A DNA stretch of 64,000 bases from Porodaedalea pini. Lineage: Eukaryota > Basidiomycota > Agaricomycetes > Hymenochaetales > Hymenochaetaceae. This document shows, piece by piece, positions 10,736-23,100 of this stretch; the first letter of the stretch is position 1; every line of letters starts with the position of its first letter. The stretch spans positions 62,001 to 126,000 of the forward strand of contig NBAY01000086.1 of NCBI GenBank assembly GCA_002794775.1, written 5' to 3'. The notes below the pieces were generated by a model. That model made no database searches. It worked only from the letters and a program-made list of their open reading frames with translations, and was not told where the DNA came from. A program made the position numbers and the translations under genes.

Positions 10736-11518
10736 AGTAGTTGCTCTGAATATTAAATAATGAAGGTAGTAGGGCCGCAGAGGTTCATGCACGATGTGGC
10801 ATGAGATTGTGAAATTGATATATAGGCAAGCTGTTATGAAAAGGGAATGTGAACTGGTCGTGAAATTGTATGGAGACCATTGTGTTATAATTTAAAAGAT
10901 AATGGTCATACATGATGGTTGCTGCGGGTGTTTTGAAATTGAAATGGGAGTGTTTTATAATGAAAATGTAGATTGATTATATTATATTGACATGAGATCC
11001 GGGGGTTCCCATATTATCCTTGAAAGCCTTGGTCTTGCTATAAAATGTAGCTGAGTATTCATTGTAATATAAGACCTGATAATTGAGAGGCTATTGTCTA
11101 TGATACAAAGTGCCAGTCATGTTGTTTTATTTTGGGGAATGTTAAGGTAATGGGAATGACCACGAAATGAGGGGCTATTATACAATGACATGGGAACTAT
11201 TTATTTTCTGATTTGCAAGCACCGATTGTATTAACATCGGGGCTGTTAGTACTACAGTGCTAGTAATTAGTTCTCATGATTTGTAGACGCGTGCTTCATG
11301 CGTCACAGCACGAGACCGTGTCCCGTCAACCTACATCACTGCGCTCGTCTGCCGTCTGCCTGTCTCACTGCCCCAACCCAATCCGTCGGGAGTAGCAACT
11401 TATTTGAAAGCGACAGTGAGGCCAGGTTGTGCCATATTATCATACAAAGTACTGTGGCCTCAGTATTCTATTCAGAGAGTGAACTGTTTCATGGAAGAGA
11501 GCATGGTATTATACTATC
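10736..11518 (+). repeat. Degenerate AT-rich repeat block, left part
   Basis: AT-rich sequence of loosely repeated motifs (ATTATACAATG, TCATACAAAGT, TTTTATGA..GGGGCC). It is homologous, in reverse orientation, to 50,033-51,974: for example CATGCACGATGTGGCATGAG at about 10,782 and its reverse complement at about 51,901, and GAGACCATTGTGTTAT in both. Gypsy copy 1 splits it at 11,518; it resumes at 17,835. No gene seen. Confidence 0.7.
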
Positions 11519-11932
11519 TGTTAGAACCTGAACTTTCACCTTTTCTTTTATTTTCCCTTTTACCATTTCCTTTATTATATTCGTTCTTTTCATTATATTT
11601 ACCCATCTTACACAATCATTCCCACACCGCCTTCATTTGTCCCTTTCCACTCACTTATGTAACATTAGATAATATGATCTCACGGTCGTCGCTATATAAG
11701 GTCTCAGGAATCGCATGAACTCCTTGTTCTGCTTTTCCTCTTACCTCCGTGACGACCTAGGTGAGACTCGTCCCCTCTGTATTAGTTTAGATATGTATTA
11801 ATCCTCTTACCTCCGTGACGACCTAGCCTGAGTACAGCGTGTCCCGAGTCTCCACTCGAGTATAGCACGTCCCAAGCGACAGTCAGCCGAGGCCTGCCCA
11901 GTCCGAGTCGTCTCCCGGACTCCCGCCTAACA
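11519..11932 (+). repeat. 5' LTR of gypsy copy 1
   Basis: TATATAAG box at 11693-11700 and primer sequence GTTCTGCTTTT at 11726-11736, 33 nt downstream of the box. A direct repeat TCCTCTTACCTCCG(T)GACGACCTAG occurs twice in R/U5. The PBS AAAAGCAGAAC lies at 11934-11944. Confidence 0.95.
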
Positions 11933-12700
11933 TAAAAGCAGAACCCCACCCAGGCTCATCCCCAGCGTACATCGTCGCTGTCGACTCGCCTTCACTCGGT
12001 CTAGAGGAGTGCTCCCCTTGACGGACTTGACGTGTAAACCCCCTAAACGACAAACCTCAACCCTGCCCGGGTGTTTTCGAACGTTCGTGTATTAAGTAAC
12101 CTGACTTTTCCCGACTCTTACTGCATTTGGGCACCTACTCGACCTTGAAGGACCTGACGCCCCAATCGGGAAACTCCCTCCCACCCTGGCTCTCCGCATC
12201 TCCCTTTGGTGGAGGAGCCATCTGACCTGGACGTGGGCAACACAACGCGTACAGTCGTCGATGTCATTGTCGATTGTCATTTCCCTTGCCCACTTCTGCA
12301 TTATTATCAACCTCGCTGACGAACCCTCTCACCGTTGGCGTAACCCTGGATCGAACAATCAACTGATCCCTGTTCCACCGCCATCGTCAACATAGATCTT
12401 GACGAGGAACAATGTCGTGCTCTTCCGCCTCAATCCTGGTACAACGAGGAACGTCACTCTTGGTTCACCGTCACCCAAACAGGCGTTGAGTATATCATTT
12501 GGTGGCGTGCCGAGAAGGGACTCTGGTATTCGACACTAGAAGGAGGCAGAAGATTAAAGTGGTCGCCTGCATCGCAAGATCCGACAACCCCGATCTCGCC
12601 GTCGCTTTCGACATCAACCATCCTTCCGCCTATTCCAGGACCGTACAGAGAGACACGACGAGACTCGTCGCCACCAACTCCCCCTGAACGACAAATAGAC

Positions 12701-13789
12701 ATGCCCGTCCCAACAATGTCAGCGGGAGGTTTCAGCGTACAACAGCTGGAGCAGATCGCAGCGATCGTAGCGGGTGCCTTTGCTCACCAAGCCTCTAACG
12801 CCCCGACTGGTGTCGGTTCCACTACGGTACCGAACATCGATGTCGCCCGACCACATGAATTCACTGGTGGCGACGATTACCTCGACTTCAAATGCGAAGT
12901 CCTCCTTTTCGTCTCCGCGAACCCGAACAAGTACCCGATGTTGGAGAGTAAGATTTACGTTGCCCTCTCCTACCTGAAGGGTGGAAATGCGGCGACATGG
13001 GCTCAAAATTACGTCGAAGAATCCACAACATCTGGCGTCATAACCTTCATGGACAGCTGGGAATGGTTCCAAGAACGACTGGATGCGTCGTTCGACGATC
13101 CAAACCGGAAGGAGAAGGCGTTGAAGGACTTCCGAGACAAGGTCCAGAAGGATCTAACGGCAGACGAGTTCTTCCAACAGTTCAATGTAATCATCAAGCG
13201 CGCAGAACTGAAGGACGAAAGCGTCATCTGCGATCGCCTTAAGCGGGCAATGAACATCGAGGTGGTCCGCGGAGTGTTGAGGTCAACGCCGGTTCCGATG
13301 AAGTACGAGGACTGGAAGAACAAGGCGATTGAGATAGACCGTGGCAAACAACAGATCCACACGATACAATGGGGCCGTGCCTTCCTACCTCCGCCCCGCC
13401 CGCAACAACAAGGGCCCCCGGCTCGCCGTCAGATAGCAGCCCTGCACGTCGACAAACGCGATGCGACCGGGATTACCTTTGGAGGCACTGGCCAGCCGAT
13501 GGACGTCTCAATGAACGAGGCGTGACGATGACAAGCATGCTGGATCTGTGGCGAGTTGGGGCACTTTAAGGACAAGTGCCCGCAGGCAAAACCGATCATC
13601 CAGCGCATGCTGGAACTGATGGCGCCAGGTGAACGTCGCATCCTCACCGATGAGCTTGGCGCAATGAAGGAATTGGCCTTCGAGGAAGTCGTAGACACTC
13701 GGAGGTCGACAGTGGAGGACTATGTGGAGGAAGAAGGCAATGATGAAGAGGTCGTCGACTCGCAGGGTTTTGCGAGTGGTCAGGCGTAG
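12701..13789 (+). pseudogene. gag: gag of gypsy copy 1, two stops
   Basis: Structural capsid/nucleocapsid protein that would package the element RNA. Starts at ATG 12701 (MPVPTMSAGGFSVQQLEQI). The capsid region includes YLDFKCEVLLFVSANP and the following retrotransposon-gag core. A CCHC zinc knuckle CWICGELGHFKDKC follows. Premature TGA at 13523-13525 and 13529-13531 lie directly before the knuckle, in a run of CGA-type codons in the sister copies. The native stop is TAG at 13787-13789. The frame remains open for about 300 nt upstream of the ATG (see the copy 4 leader entry). Slippery site GGGTTTT at 13765-13771. Confidence 0.9.
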
Positions 13790-16700
13790 CCATCGGGGCG
13801 ACTGACCTGGAAGAACAAGGGACTTCGAATCCAGATTCGCTAAAATATAACCAACCGTCTGTACAATACATAGATGCAAACAACGTCGATGGTTTTCCCG
13901 ATTATGAAGTCCCCACCGGTGTGAACAAAAATGAAGAGTACGATCAACTATTCATGAGAGGAACTGGCAGACGCCAGCTGGACCTTCTCCTGAACGTCGG
14001 ACACAGCGTAGCAGGCAAAGTGAGAGAGGTGGATGTGCATGCCCTTGTGGACTCGGGGTGTACAGGATCGTGCATCGACGTGAGGTTTGTCGAACGGTAT
14101 GGGTTGGAAACGAAGCGATACATCCGACCCCTTGCAGTGCTCAATGCCGACGGCACGCACAACGAGGCCGGATTGATTGAAGAATATGTCGACGTCGAGC
14201 TCATGATCGGCCACCACAAGGAAAGGATTGTCCTGGCGGTAACGTCCTTAGCATTGTCGAACATCTTCCTGGGGTACGACTGGCTCCGCCGTCATAACCC
14301 GGAGGTCGACTGGAAAACGGGTTCGATGGAATTCACTCGCTGTCCAGAGGAGTGTACGATCGAGAGGGAGCCAGTGGAGGACCTAGGCAAGGTAAAGAAG
14401 GTGGTGGAGCAGATGAGGAGGGTGAGTGAGATGCGAATGGACAAGGCGTCCTGGCCCGCATACCTCAACGACTACGCCGACGTTTTCAGCGAAAAGGGCT
14501 TTGAGAAGCTGCCGGAACACCGACCCTGGGACCATGTCATCGACTTGAAGCCCGACTTCAAACCGAGTGACTGTAAAATCTACCCGCTCACGCCAACCGA
14601 GCAGCAGTCGCTCAAGGACTTCCTTGATGAAAATCTGAAGTCTGGTCGCATTCGACGGTCGATATCGCCCATGGCGTCACCCTTCTTCTTCATTAAGAAG
14701 GCCGACAAATCGCTACGCCCAATCCAGGATTACCGTAAGCTCAATGACAGTACGATCAAGAACAAGTATCCCCTCCCTCTCATCGACGAACTCGTCGACA
14801 AGGTCAAGAAAGTGAAGTACATCACTAAGCTTGACCTTCGCTGGGGGTACTACAATATCCGGATCCGCGAGGGGGACGAGTGGAAGGCAGCCTTCCGCAC
14901 GAACATGGGCCTCTTCAAACCAACGGTGATGTTTTTTGGTCTTTGCAACACACCGGCCACATTCCAAGCTTTCATCAACCACATCTTCAAGGAACTGATC
15001 TATGCGAACTTAATCATCGTATACCTCGACAACATCCTGATCCTCTCAGAAACCATTGAGGAGCACATCGACACGTCGAGGCGCATACTCCAGATCCTCC
15101 GGGAAAACGGCCTGTACCTGAAACCGGAGAAGTGCGAATTCGATGCCAAAGTCGTCAAGTACCTCGGTCACATCATCGGCAATGGCGAGATCAGGGCTGA
15201 CCCGGCAAAGACGGAAGCGATTGCGAACTGGCCGGTCCCACGGAACCTCAAGGAGCTGCAACAGTTCCTCGGCATGGGAAACTGGCTGAGACGGTTTATT
15301 AAGGACTACAGCAAGGTGGTCCGACCATTGACTTCGTTAACGGGCAAAAAGGACTGGGTATGGGAGACCGAACAGCAGGAAGCGTTCGAGGAGCTGAGAC
15401 GACGTCTCTGCTCACCTCCAGTCCTAGCCATCGCCAACGATGAAGGCCCTTTCTGCGTAGAAGCAGACTCGTCAAACTTTGCGCTCGGTGGTGTGTTGTT
15501 GCAGAAGCAGGAAGGGAAGTGGAGGGTGATTGCCTACAGATCAGAAGCGCTCGAACCGGCGGAACAAAACTACGAGATCTACGACAAGGAGATGCTCGCG
15601 ATCGTTTCGGCGCTCAAGGAATGGCGACAATATCTCCTTGGCGCTCACCACAAGATTGAAATCTGGTCCGACCACGCCAACCTCACCTACTTCAGGTTGG
15701 CGCAGAAGCTGAGCTATCGTCAGGCTCGCTGGCGGACTGAACTTGAAGAATTCGACTTTCACCTCGAACACAAGTCCGGGAGGACAATGGGAAAGGCCAA
15801 TCTGTTATCGCGCATGGCAGGTTATGATCAGGGCAAGGATGACAACGACGGCATCGTGTTCATCAAGGACAAGTGGCTGAACCGTGGAGTAGTGCGGACA
15901 ACGCGCGACGAGGTGGTGGAATGAGTGGATGAAGTGCAGAGGGCGCAGGACGAGTCAGAGAGGCCGACGGGTATGATGGAGGTTGACAGTTTATGGCGGA
16001 TGAAAGGCAAGGTGTACGTACCGTCAACGATGAAAGAGGCCGTGTTGCAGGAGTGTCACAACTCGGTGCTGGCTGGTCATCCGGGAGCGTCAAAGACAGT
16101 AGAGCTCGTCCGTCGCAATTTCTGGTGGGCATCGATGTTCTCAGACGTCCGAGCATACGTCAGAGGATGCGATCGTTGTCAATGGACAAAAGCCTTAAGA
16201 ACGTTGAGGTCGAGGCCACTTCATCCAAACGCAGTCCCTGAAGGTCCCTGGGAAATTGTTATGGTCGACCTAATCGGAGAGCTCCCGGACTCCAAGGGAC
16301 ACAACGCGATCTGCGTCTTCGTGGATAGGTTCTCGAAGCAGATGCACGTGATCCCGACGATGACGAGGCTGTCAGCAGAAGGCATGGCCCAGCTGTACCG
16401 CGACCACGTCTTCCACCTCCATGGCCTACCGAAGAAGATCATCCACGACCGAGGCACGCAGTTCAATGCGTCGATGATGAAGGAGCTGTACAAACTCCTG
16501 CACATTGAAGGCAACCCGTCGACAGCATACCATCCACAGACAGATGGTCAAACGGAACGCGTTAACCAAGAGCTCGAACAGTACCTTCGACTCTTCGTTA
16601 ACCATCAGCAATCGGACTGGAAGGACTGGCTCCCCCTCGCAGAGTTCGCATACAACAACCGCGAACACTCGGCAACAAAGATGTCCCCCTTCTACGCGAA

Positions 16701-17415
16701 CACAGGACGTCACCCCTTGAGCTTTGACATGACGCGAACCTCATCTGCTAACATGTCAGCAGAAGAATTCGCGAAGCACATCAAGGAGACTCATCGTGTT
16801 GCGAAGGACAACCTAGTCAAGGCAGCAGAGGACATGAAGCACTACCATGACCGGACAGCAGGAGCTTCAGTGGAGTACAAGGCTGGAGACAAGGTCTTCC
16901 TTGACGGGTGAAACATCAGTACGGACTCGCCGACAAAGAAACTCGCAGACAAATGGTATGGCCCCTTCGACATCGTTGACAAGGTAGGAGCGAGCGCGTA
17001 CAAGCTCAAACTCCCGAAGCGATGGAAAAAGGTCCACCCTGTCTTCAACGAAGCCCTGTTGAAACCCGCCGTCGAACCGTCCTTTGAAAGCCAGAAGCTA
17101 CCGCCACCGCCGCCGCCAGACATCGTCGACAACAAGGAGGAGTATGAACTTGAGGAAGTCTTAGACTCACGTCTGCACCGAGGGAAACTACAATACCTTG
17201 TCAAATGGGTCGGCTACAATGAACCGACTTGGCAGCCTGAGACGGACTTTGGCGAGAACGCGAAGGAGGCGATCGCTGAGTTCTACCTCAAACATCCCGG
17301 TGCACCTCGAAAACTCGACATCCCTCGTCAACGACTCCACCCGCTCTTCGTCGACACTGAGCCTGACGACCGCGATCATGGTTGGTCGGGACGCCCAACC
17401 TTGAGAGGGGGGTAA
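13771..17415 (+). pseudogene. pol: pol of gypsy copy 1, inactivated
   Basis: Read by -1 frameshift from gag; the frame is open from the slippery site. Domains in order: aspartic protease (ALVDSGCTGSC), reverse transcriptase, RNase H (VEADSSNFALGG), zinc-binding and DDE integrase (HDRGTQF, RVNQELE), chromodomain (LQYLVKWVGYNEPTWQPE) and a short tail ending at the LTR. Lesions: RT active site YLDN (Asn codon 15031-15033, GAC to AAC), TGA at 15922-15924 and TGA at 16909-16911. Both stops stand where sister copies have CGA. No frameshifts are seen, so decay is by point substitution. Confidence 0.95.
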
Positions 17416-17829
17416 TGTTAGAACCTGAACTTTCACCTTTTCTTTTATTTTCCCTTTTACCATTTCCTTTATTATATTCGTTCTTTTCATTATATTTACC
17501 CATCTTACACAATCATTCCCACACCGCCTTCATTTGTCCCTTTCCACTCACTTATGTAACATTAGATAATATGATCTCACGGTCGTCGCTATATAAGGTC
17601 TCAGGAATCGCATGAACTCCTTGTTCTGCTTTTCCTCTTACCTCCGTGACGACCTAGGTGAGACTCGTCCCCTCTGTATTAGTTTAGATATGTATTAATC
17701 CTCTTACCTCCGTGACGACCTAGCCTGAGTACAGCGTGTCCTGAGTCTCCACTCGAGTATAGCACATCCCAAGCGACAGTCAGCCGAGGCCTGCCCAGTC
17801 CGAGTCGTCTCCCGGACTCCTGCCTAACA
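17416..17829 (+). repeat. 3' LTR of gypsy copy 1
   Basis: 414 bp, directly after the pol TAA and preceded by polypurine tract GAGAGGGGGG. It differs from the 5' LTR at three C/T or G/A positions. Confidence 0.95.
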
Positions 17830-17834
17830 CTATC

Positions 17835-18477
17835 ATACAAAGTATTATTCTCGGTATTGTAATAGAATAAATGCATTTTATAACTGAATTGCAGAGGATA
17901 GACTATATTATACAATTTTAGCCTTGATTTTCAGTTCATCGGGCTTGTTATTTTATGAGAATTACTGGAGACAGGAAGGCCATCATGCTATTATAATAAA
18001 CATCCCTAACTTCTATTTTGATAGGCCATTGGTTTTGTGAAGGCGACCATGAGCTGTGGAGGTGTCATACAATAATACAAAGGGACAATTTTAAAATTAG
18101 GAGCGAGGAACGGGGCCTTAGCATATAATCACAGCAAGAGACGCTGTTATTTTTCAATCCATTGGACCTGTTATTTTTTGAAAGCGTCCACTGCATTATA
18201 CAATGGAAAAAGGGCAGGTCTCATTTTAGTTCGTCCGGACACTGGTTTTATGAAGGGGCCGTTATTCTATGTTACTGTGGTTCATTTATTAAATTACTCA
18301 TCAGACTGTCATTTTATTTTCTGGGCCCCTGTTTTAAACCCGACATCGGGATATCTGAACGACTAAGTACAAAGATATGTGCATGTGTCAAAAATAAACT
18401 ACTTAGTGGCAAGTAGATCTGTTACGAGTTCTGAAAGCAATAGTATGAGATATTTCAACGCAAGAGAGAAAAAGATA
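17835..18477 (+). repeat. Degenerate AT-rich repeat block, right part
   Basis: Continuation of the block at 10,736-11,518 after the target duplication. Motifs TATCATACAAAGTATT, TTATTTTATGAGAA and GCATTATACAATGG recur. No coding capacity recognised up to the stop of the minus-strand gene at 18478. Confidence 0.6.
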
Positions 18478-19777
18478 CTACCTTTTCATAGGAGGTTCAC
18501 CACCACCCTCAGATGCACGCTTCGGAGGTGCAGCCGTATTATTGAGAGTTTGAATGACCCATGTGACGTCCGCCACAGCGTAGGTCCAGTCGCAGTTTGA
18601 CTGCTTCGTCGCAAGCTCTGCATTGGCCCACATTGCAAGGCCGAGGACGATGACAAAGAGTCCCAACTGACCGGCACAGTTAAGGCATGTCAGGCCCTGT
18701 CCATCCGGTACCTTCTGACTTAGTTTTGGCGGAGCTTGAGGTTTCTGGACCGAAGGCAATCGCCACTCAGGCTGCGAATCCAGCCACCATTTCCACCATG
18801 CGTCTCCGAATTCTGCTCCATCCTTGATGCTTTCGACTCCAAAGACTCCATGACCAGTATGCAGGAGCTTTGCGGCCTTAGTGATCTCCAGCGGTGCGTG
18901 CTGCAGAGGAAACTCACGGAGCTATACTAAAGGTTTCAGTACTGTCAAGAAGATGACGGATGTAAAACTTACGTTGTTAGCTGTAGCCCTCACCTCATAC
19001 TCATGCCAACTCTCAATAGCGGTGATCCAGTCAGGAGTCTTCCAAACACTGGCGAACTGATTCACGAAAGGATTAACCCATAGCATTCCAGACGATGGCG
19101 AGGGACGGATAAGATGCTGAGACAGCTCGTGAGTCTCGTTTCCTGTTGCTGCTGCAGGCTCTTCGATTACATGAGCAGGTGGAACACTCTCCTAGAGCGA
19201 CACATTAGTACTGCCAGAGACAAAAGTAAATTAAGTAAGCCTTACGTCTAGAGACTCTGCATTTGGGATGATGTCCTGCAAGACCTGCTCATGATGTAAG
19301 TAACGAAATTTTGACCCAGAAACGAAGCATGGTCAAGCAAGCATAGCAGCAGATTGATGGCACTTCATGCGCCAGCATGAAACGACGTTACATCAACCAT
19401 TTCTATGCTTCCGTCTGCTGCATGCTTGTCTCTGTTCCAGTGACTCACTTTGTCTGTCTCGTTGCCACCACGTGTGTCCTTTGCAGGCTCAGATGTTGCG
19501 AGTTTAAGCGGCTGTTCCGAAGGTGTACTCGACAAAGCCTACAAAAGAAACCTATTTAGGAACGGCAAAAAATAAAAGACAGACAATCAAATGTTCACCA
19601 CAGCAAGCGAGTCTTTCATCGACATAAGCGTCATGGCAGAACCATCAGCGAGAACCCTCTGTTCGTCAACTGGCACACTTGTCGAAAGCATACTCTCATG
19701 CGCGTCAAAAAAGCTGGTCTTGGAAGCGAGTGCTGCGCTAGGGATAGACATCGCTGTTGCAGCGCTGTCAATGCTCG

Positions 19778-20190
19778 TGTTAGGCGGGAGTCCAGGAGAT
19801 GACTCGGACTGGGCAGGCCTCGGCTGACTGTCGTCTGGGACGTGCTATACTCGAGCGTAGACTCGGGACACACTTACTCAGGCTAGGTCGTCGCGGAGGT
19901 AAGAGGATTAATACAAGTCTAAACTAATACAAGGGGGACGAGTCTCACCTAGGTCGTCGCGGAGGTAAGAGGAAAAGCAGAACAAGGAGTTCATGCGATT
20001 CCTGAGACCTTATATAGCGACGACCGTGAGACTATATTACCTAACATTACATAACGAGTGGAAATGGAACGAATGAAGGTAGTGTGGGAATGATTGTGTA
20101 AGATGGGTAAATATAATGAAAAGGACGAATATAATAAAGGAAATGGTAAAAGGGAAAATAAAGGAAAAGGTGAAAGTTCAGGTTCTAACA
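19778..20190 (-). repeat. 3' LTR of gypsy copy 2
   Basis: 413 bp. On the plus strand it reads TGTTAGGCGGGAG..TTCTAACA. The polypurine tract is the C-run right after 20190 on the plus strand. Two differences from the other LTR. Confidence 0.95.
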
Positions 20191-23100
20191 TTACCCCCCC
20201 TTCAAGGTTGGGCGTCCCGACCAACCATGATTGCGGTCGTCAGGTTCGGTGTCGACGAAGAGCGGACGGAGTCGTTGACGAGGGATGTCGAGTTTCCGAG
20301 GTGCACCGGGATGTTTGAGGTAGAACTCAGCGATCGCCTCCTTTGCGTTCTCGCCGAAGTCCGTCTCAGGCTGCCAAGTAGGTTCATTGTAGCCGACCCA
20401 CTTGACAAGGTACTGTAGTTTCCCTCGGTGCAGACGTGAGTCTAAGACTTCCTCGAGTTTGTATTCCTCCTCGTTGTCGACGATGTCTGACGGCGGCGGC
20501 GGCGGTTGCTTCTGGCTTTCAAAGGACGGTTCGACGGCGGGTTTCAACAGGGCTTCGTTGAAGACAGGGTGGACCTTTTTCCATCGCTTCGGGAGTTTGA
20601 GCTTGTACGCGCTCGCTCCTACCTTGTCGACGATGTCAAAGGGGCCGTACCATTTGTCTGCGAGTTTCTTCGTCGGCGAGTCCATACTGATGTTTCGCCC
20701 GTCAAGGAAGACTTTGTCTCCAGCCTTGTACTCCACCGAAGCTCCTGCTGTCCGGTCATGGTAGCGCTTCATGTCCTCTGCTGCCTTGACTAGATTGTCC
20801 TTAGCAACGCGATGAGTCTCCTTGATGTGCTTGGCGAATTCTTCCGCCGACATGTTGGCAGAGGAAGTTCGTACGGTGTCGAAGCTCATAGGGTGACATC
20901 CGGTGTTTGCGTAGAAGGGTGACATCCTTGTCGCTGAATGTTCGTGGTTGTTGTAGGCGAACTCTGCGAGGGGGAGCCAGTCCTTCCAGTCCGATTGCCG
21001 ATGATCGACGAAGAGCCGGAGGTACTGTTCGAGCTCTTGATTGACGCGTTCTGTCTGACCGTCCGTTTGTGGGTGGTATGCCGTTGACGGGTTGCCTTCG
21101 ATGTGTAGGAGTTTGTATAGCTCCTTCATCATCGACGCATCGAACTGTGTGCCTCGGTCGTGGATGATCTTCTTCGGTAGGCCATGGAGGCGGAAGACGT
21201 GGTCTCGGTATAACTGAGCCATGCCTTCCGCCGACAGTTTCGTCGTCGTCGGGATGGCATGCATCTGTTTCGAGAATCTGTCCACGAAGACGCAGATTGC
21301 ATTGTGTCCCTTAGAGTCCGGGAGTTCTCCGATTAGGTCGACCGTGACGATCTCCCAGGGACCTTCAGGGATCGCGTTAGGATGAAGCGGTCTCGACCTC
21401 GACGTTCTTAAGGCTTTCGTCCGTTGGCAACGGTTGCATCCTCGGACGTATGTTCGGACATCGGAGAACATTGACGCCCACCAGAAGTCTCGACGTACCA
21501 GTTCGACCGTCTTCGACGATCCAGGATGTCCTGCCAGGGTCGAGTCGTGGTACTCCCGCAATACCGCTTCCTTCACCGTCGACGGCACGTACACCTTGCC
21601 TTTCATCCGCCACAACCCGTCGACCTTCACCATATTCGTCGGCCTCTCCGACTCGTCTTGCGCTCTCTGCGCCTCACCCACTCGTTCCAACATTTCATCA
21701 CGCGACGTCCTTACCACCCCACGGTTCAGCCATTTCTCCTTGATGAATACGACACCGTCATTGTCATCCTTTCCCTGATCATAGCCCGCCTTGCGTGACA
21801 GCAAGTCGGCCTTGCCCATTGTCTTCCCCGACTTGTGTTCGAGGTGGAAGTCGAATTCCTCGAGTTCGGTTCGCCAGCGAGCTTGACGATAGCTTAGCTT
21901 CTGCGCTGACCTGAAGTAGGTGAGGTTGGCGTGGTCGGACCAGATTTCAATTTTGTGGCGAGCGCCAAGGAGGTATTGCCGCCACTCCTTGAGCGCCGAA
22001 ACGATCGCAAGCATCTCCTTGTCGTAGATCTCGTAGTTTCGTTCCGCCGGTTCAAGTGCCTCTGACCTGTAGGCGATCACCCTCCACTTCCCTTCCTGCT
22101 TCTGCAACAACACACCACCGAGCGCAAAGTTCGACGAGTCCGCTTCTACGTGGAAAGGGCCCTCGTCATTGGCGATGGCTAGGACTGGAGGTGAGCAGAG
22201 ACGTTGTCTCAGCTCCTCGAACGCTTCTTGCTGTTCGGTCTCCCATACCCAGTCCTTCTTGCCCGTTAACGACGTCAACGGTCGAACCACCTTGCTGTAG
22301 TCCTTAATAAACCGTCTCAGCCAGTTTCCCATGCCGAGGAACTGTTGCAGCTCCTTGAGGTTCCGTGGGACTGGCCAGTTCGCAATCGCCTCCGTCTTTG
22401 CAGGGTCAGCCCTGATTTCTCCATTGCCGATGATGTGGCCGAGGTATTTGACGACCTTGGCGTCAAACTCGCACTTCTCCGGTTTCAGGTACAGGCCATT
22501 CTCTCGGAGGATCTGGAGTACGCGCCTCGACGTGTCGATATGCTCCTCAATGGTTTCCGAGAGGATCAGGATGTCGTCGAGGTATACGATGATCAGGTTC
22601 GCGTAGATTAGGTCCTTAAAGATGTGGTTGACAAAGGCCTGGAACGTGGCCGGCGCGTTGCAAAGGCCAAAAAACATGACCGTTGGTTCGAAGAGGCCCA
22701 TGTTCGTGCGAAACGCTGCTTTCCATTCGTCACCCTCGCGGATCCGGATATTGTAGTACCCCCAGCGAAGGTCAAGTTTAGTGATGTATTTCGCTTTCTT
22801 GACCTTGTCGACGAGTTCGTCAATGAGAGGGAGGGGATACTTGTTCTTGATCGTACCGTCATTGAGCTTACGGTAATCCTGGATTGGGCGTAGCGATTTG
22901 TCGGCCTTCTTAATGAAGAAGAAGGGCGACGCCATGGGCGATATCGACCGTCGAATGCGACCCGACTTCAGGTTTTCATCAAGGAAGTCCTTGAGTGACT
23001 GTTGCTCAGTCGGCGTGAGCGGGTAGATCTTACAGTCGCTCAGTTTGAAGTCGGGCTTCAAGTCGATGACATGGTCCCAGGGTCGGTGTTCCGGCAGCTT

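Larger units (their letters stand above)
11519..17829 (+). mobile_element. Ty3/gypsy chromovirus copy 1 (defective)
   Basis: A complete 6.3-kb LTR retrotransposon. Two 414-bp LTRs (TGTTAG..CTAACA) differ at three sites, all CpG-type transitions. Flanking target duplication CTATC at 11514-11518 and 17830-17834. Order: LTR, PBS, leader, gag, -1 frameshift signal, pol (protease, RT, RNase H, integrase, chromodomain), polypurine tract, LTR. Gag has two stops and pol two stops. The RT catalytic motif reads YLDN rather than YLDD, so this copy cannot be autonomous. Confidence 0.95.
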
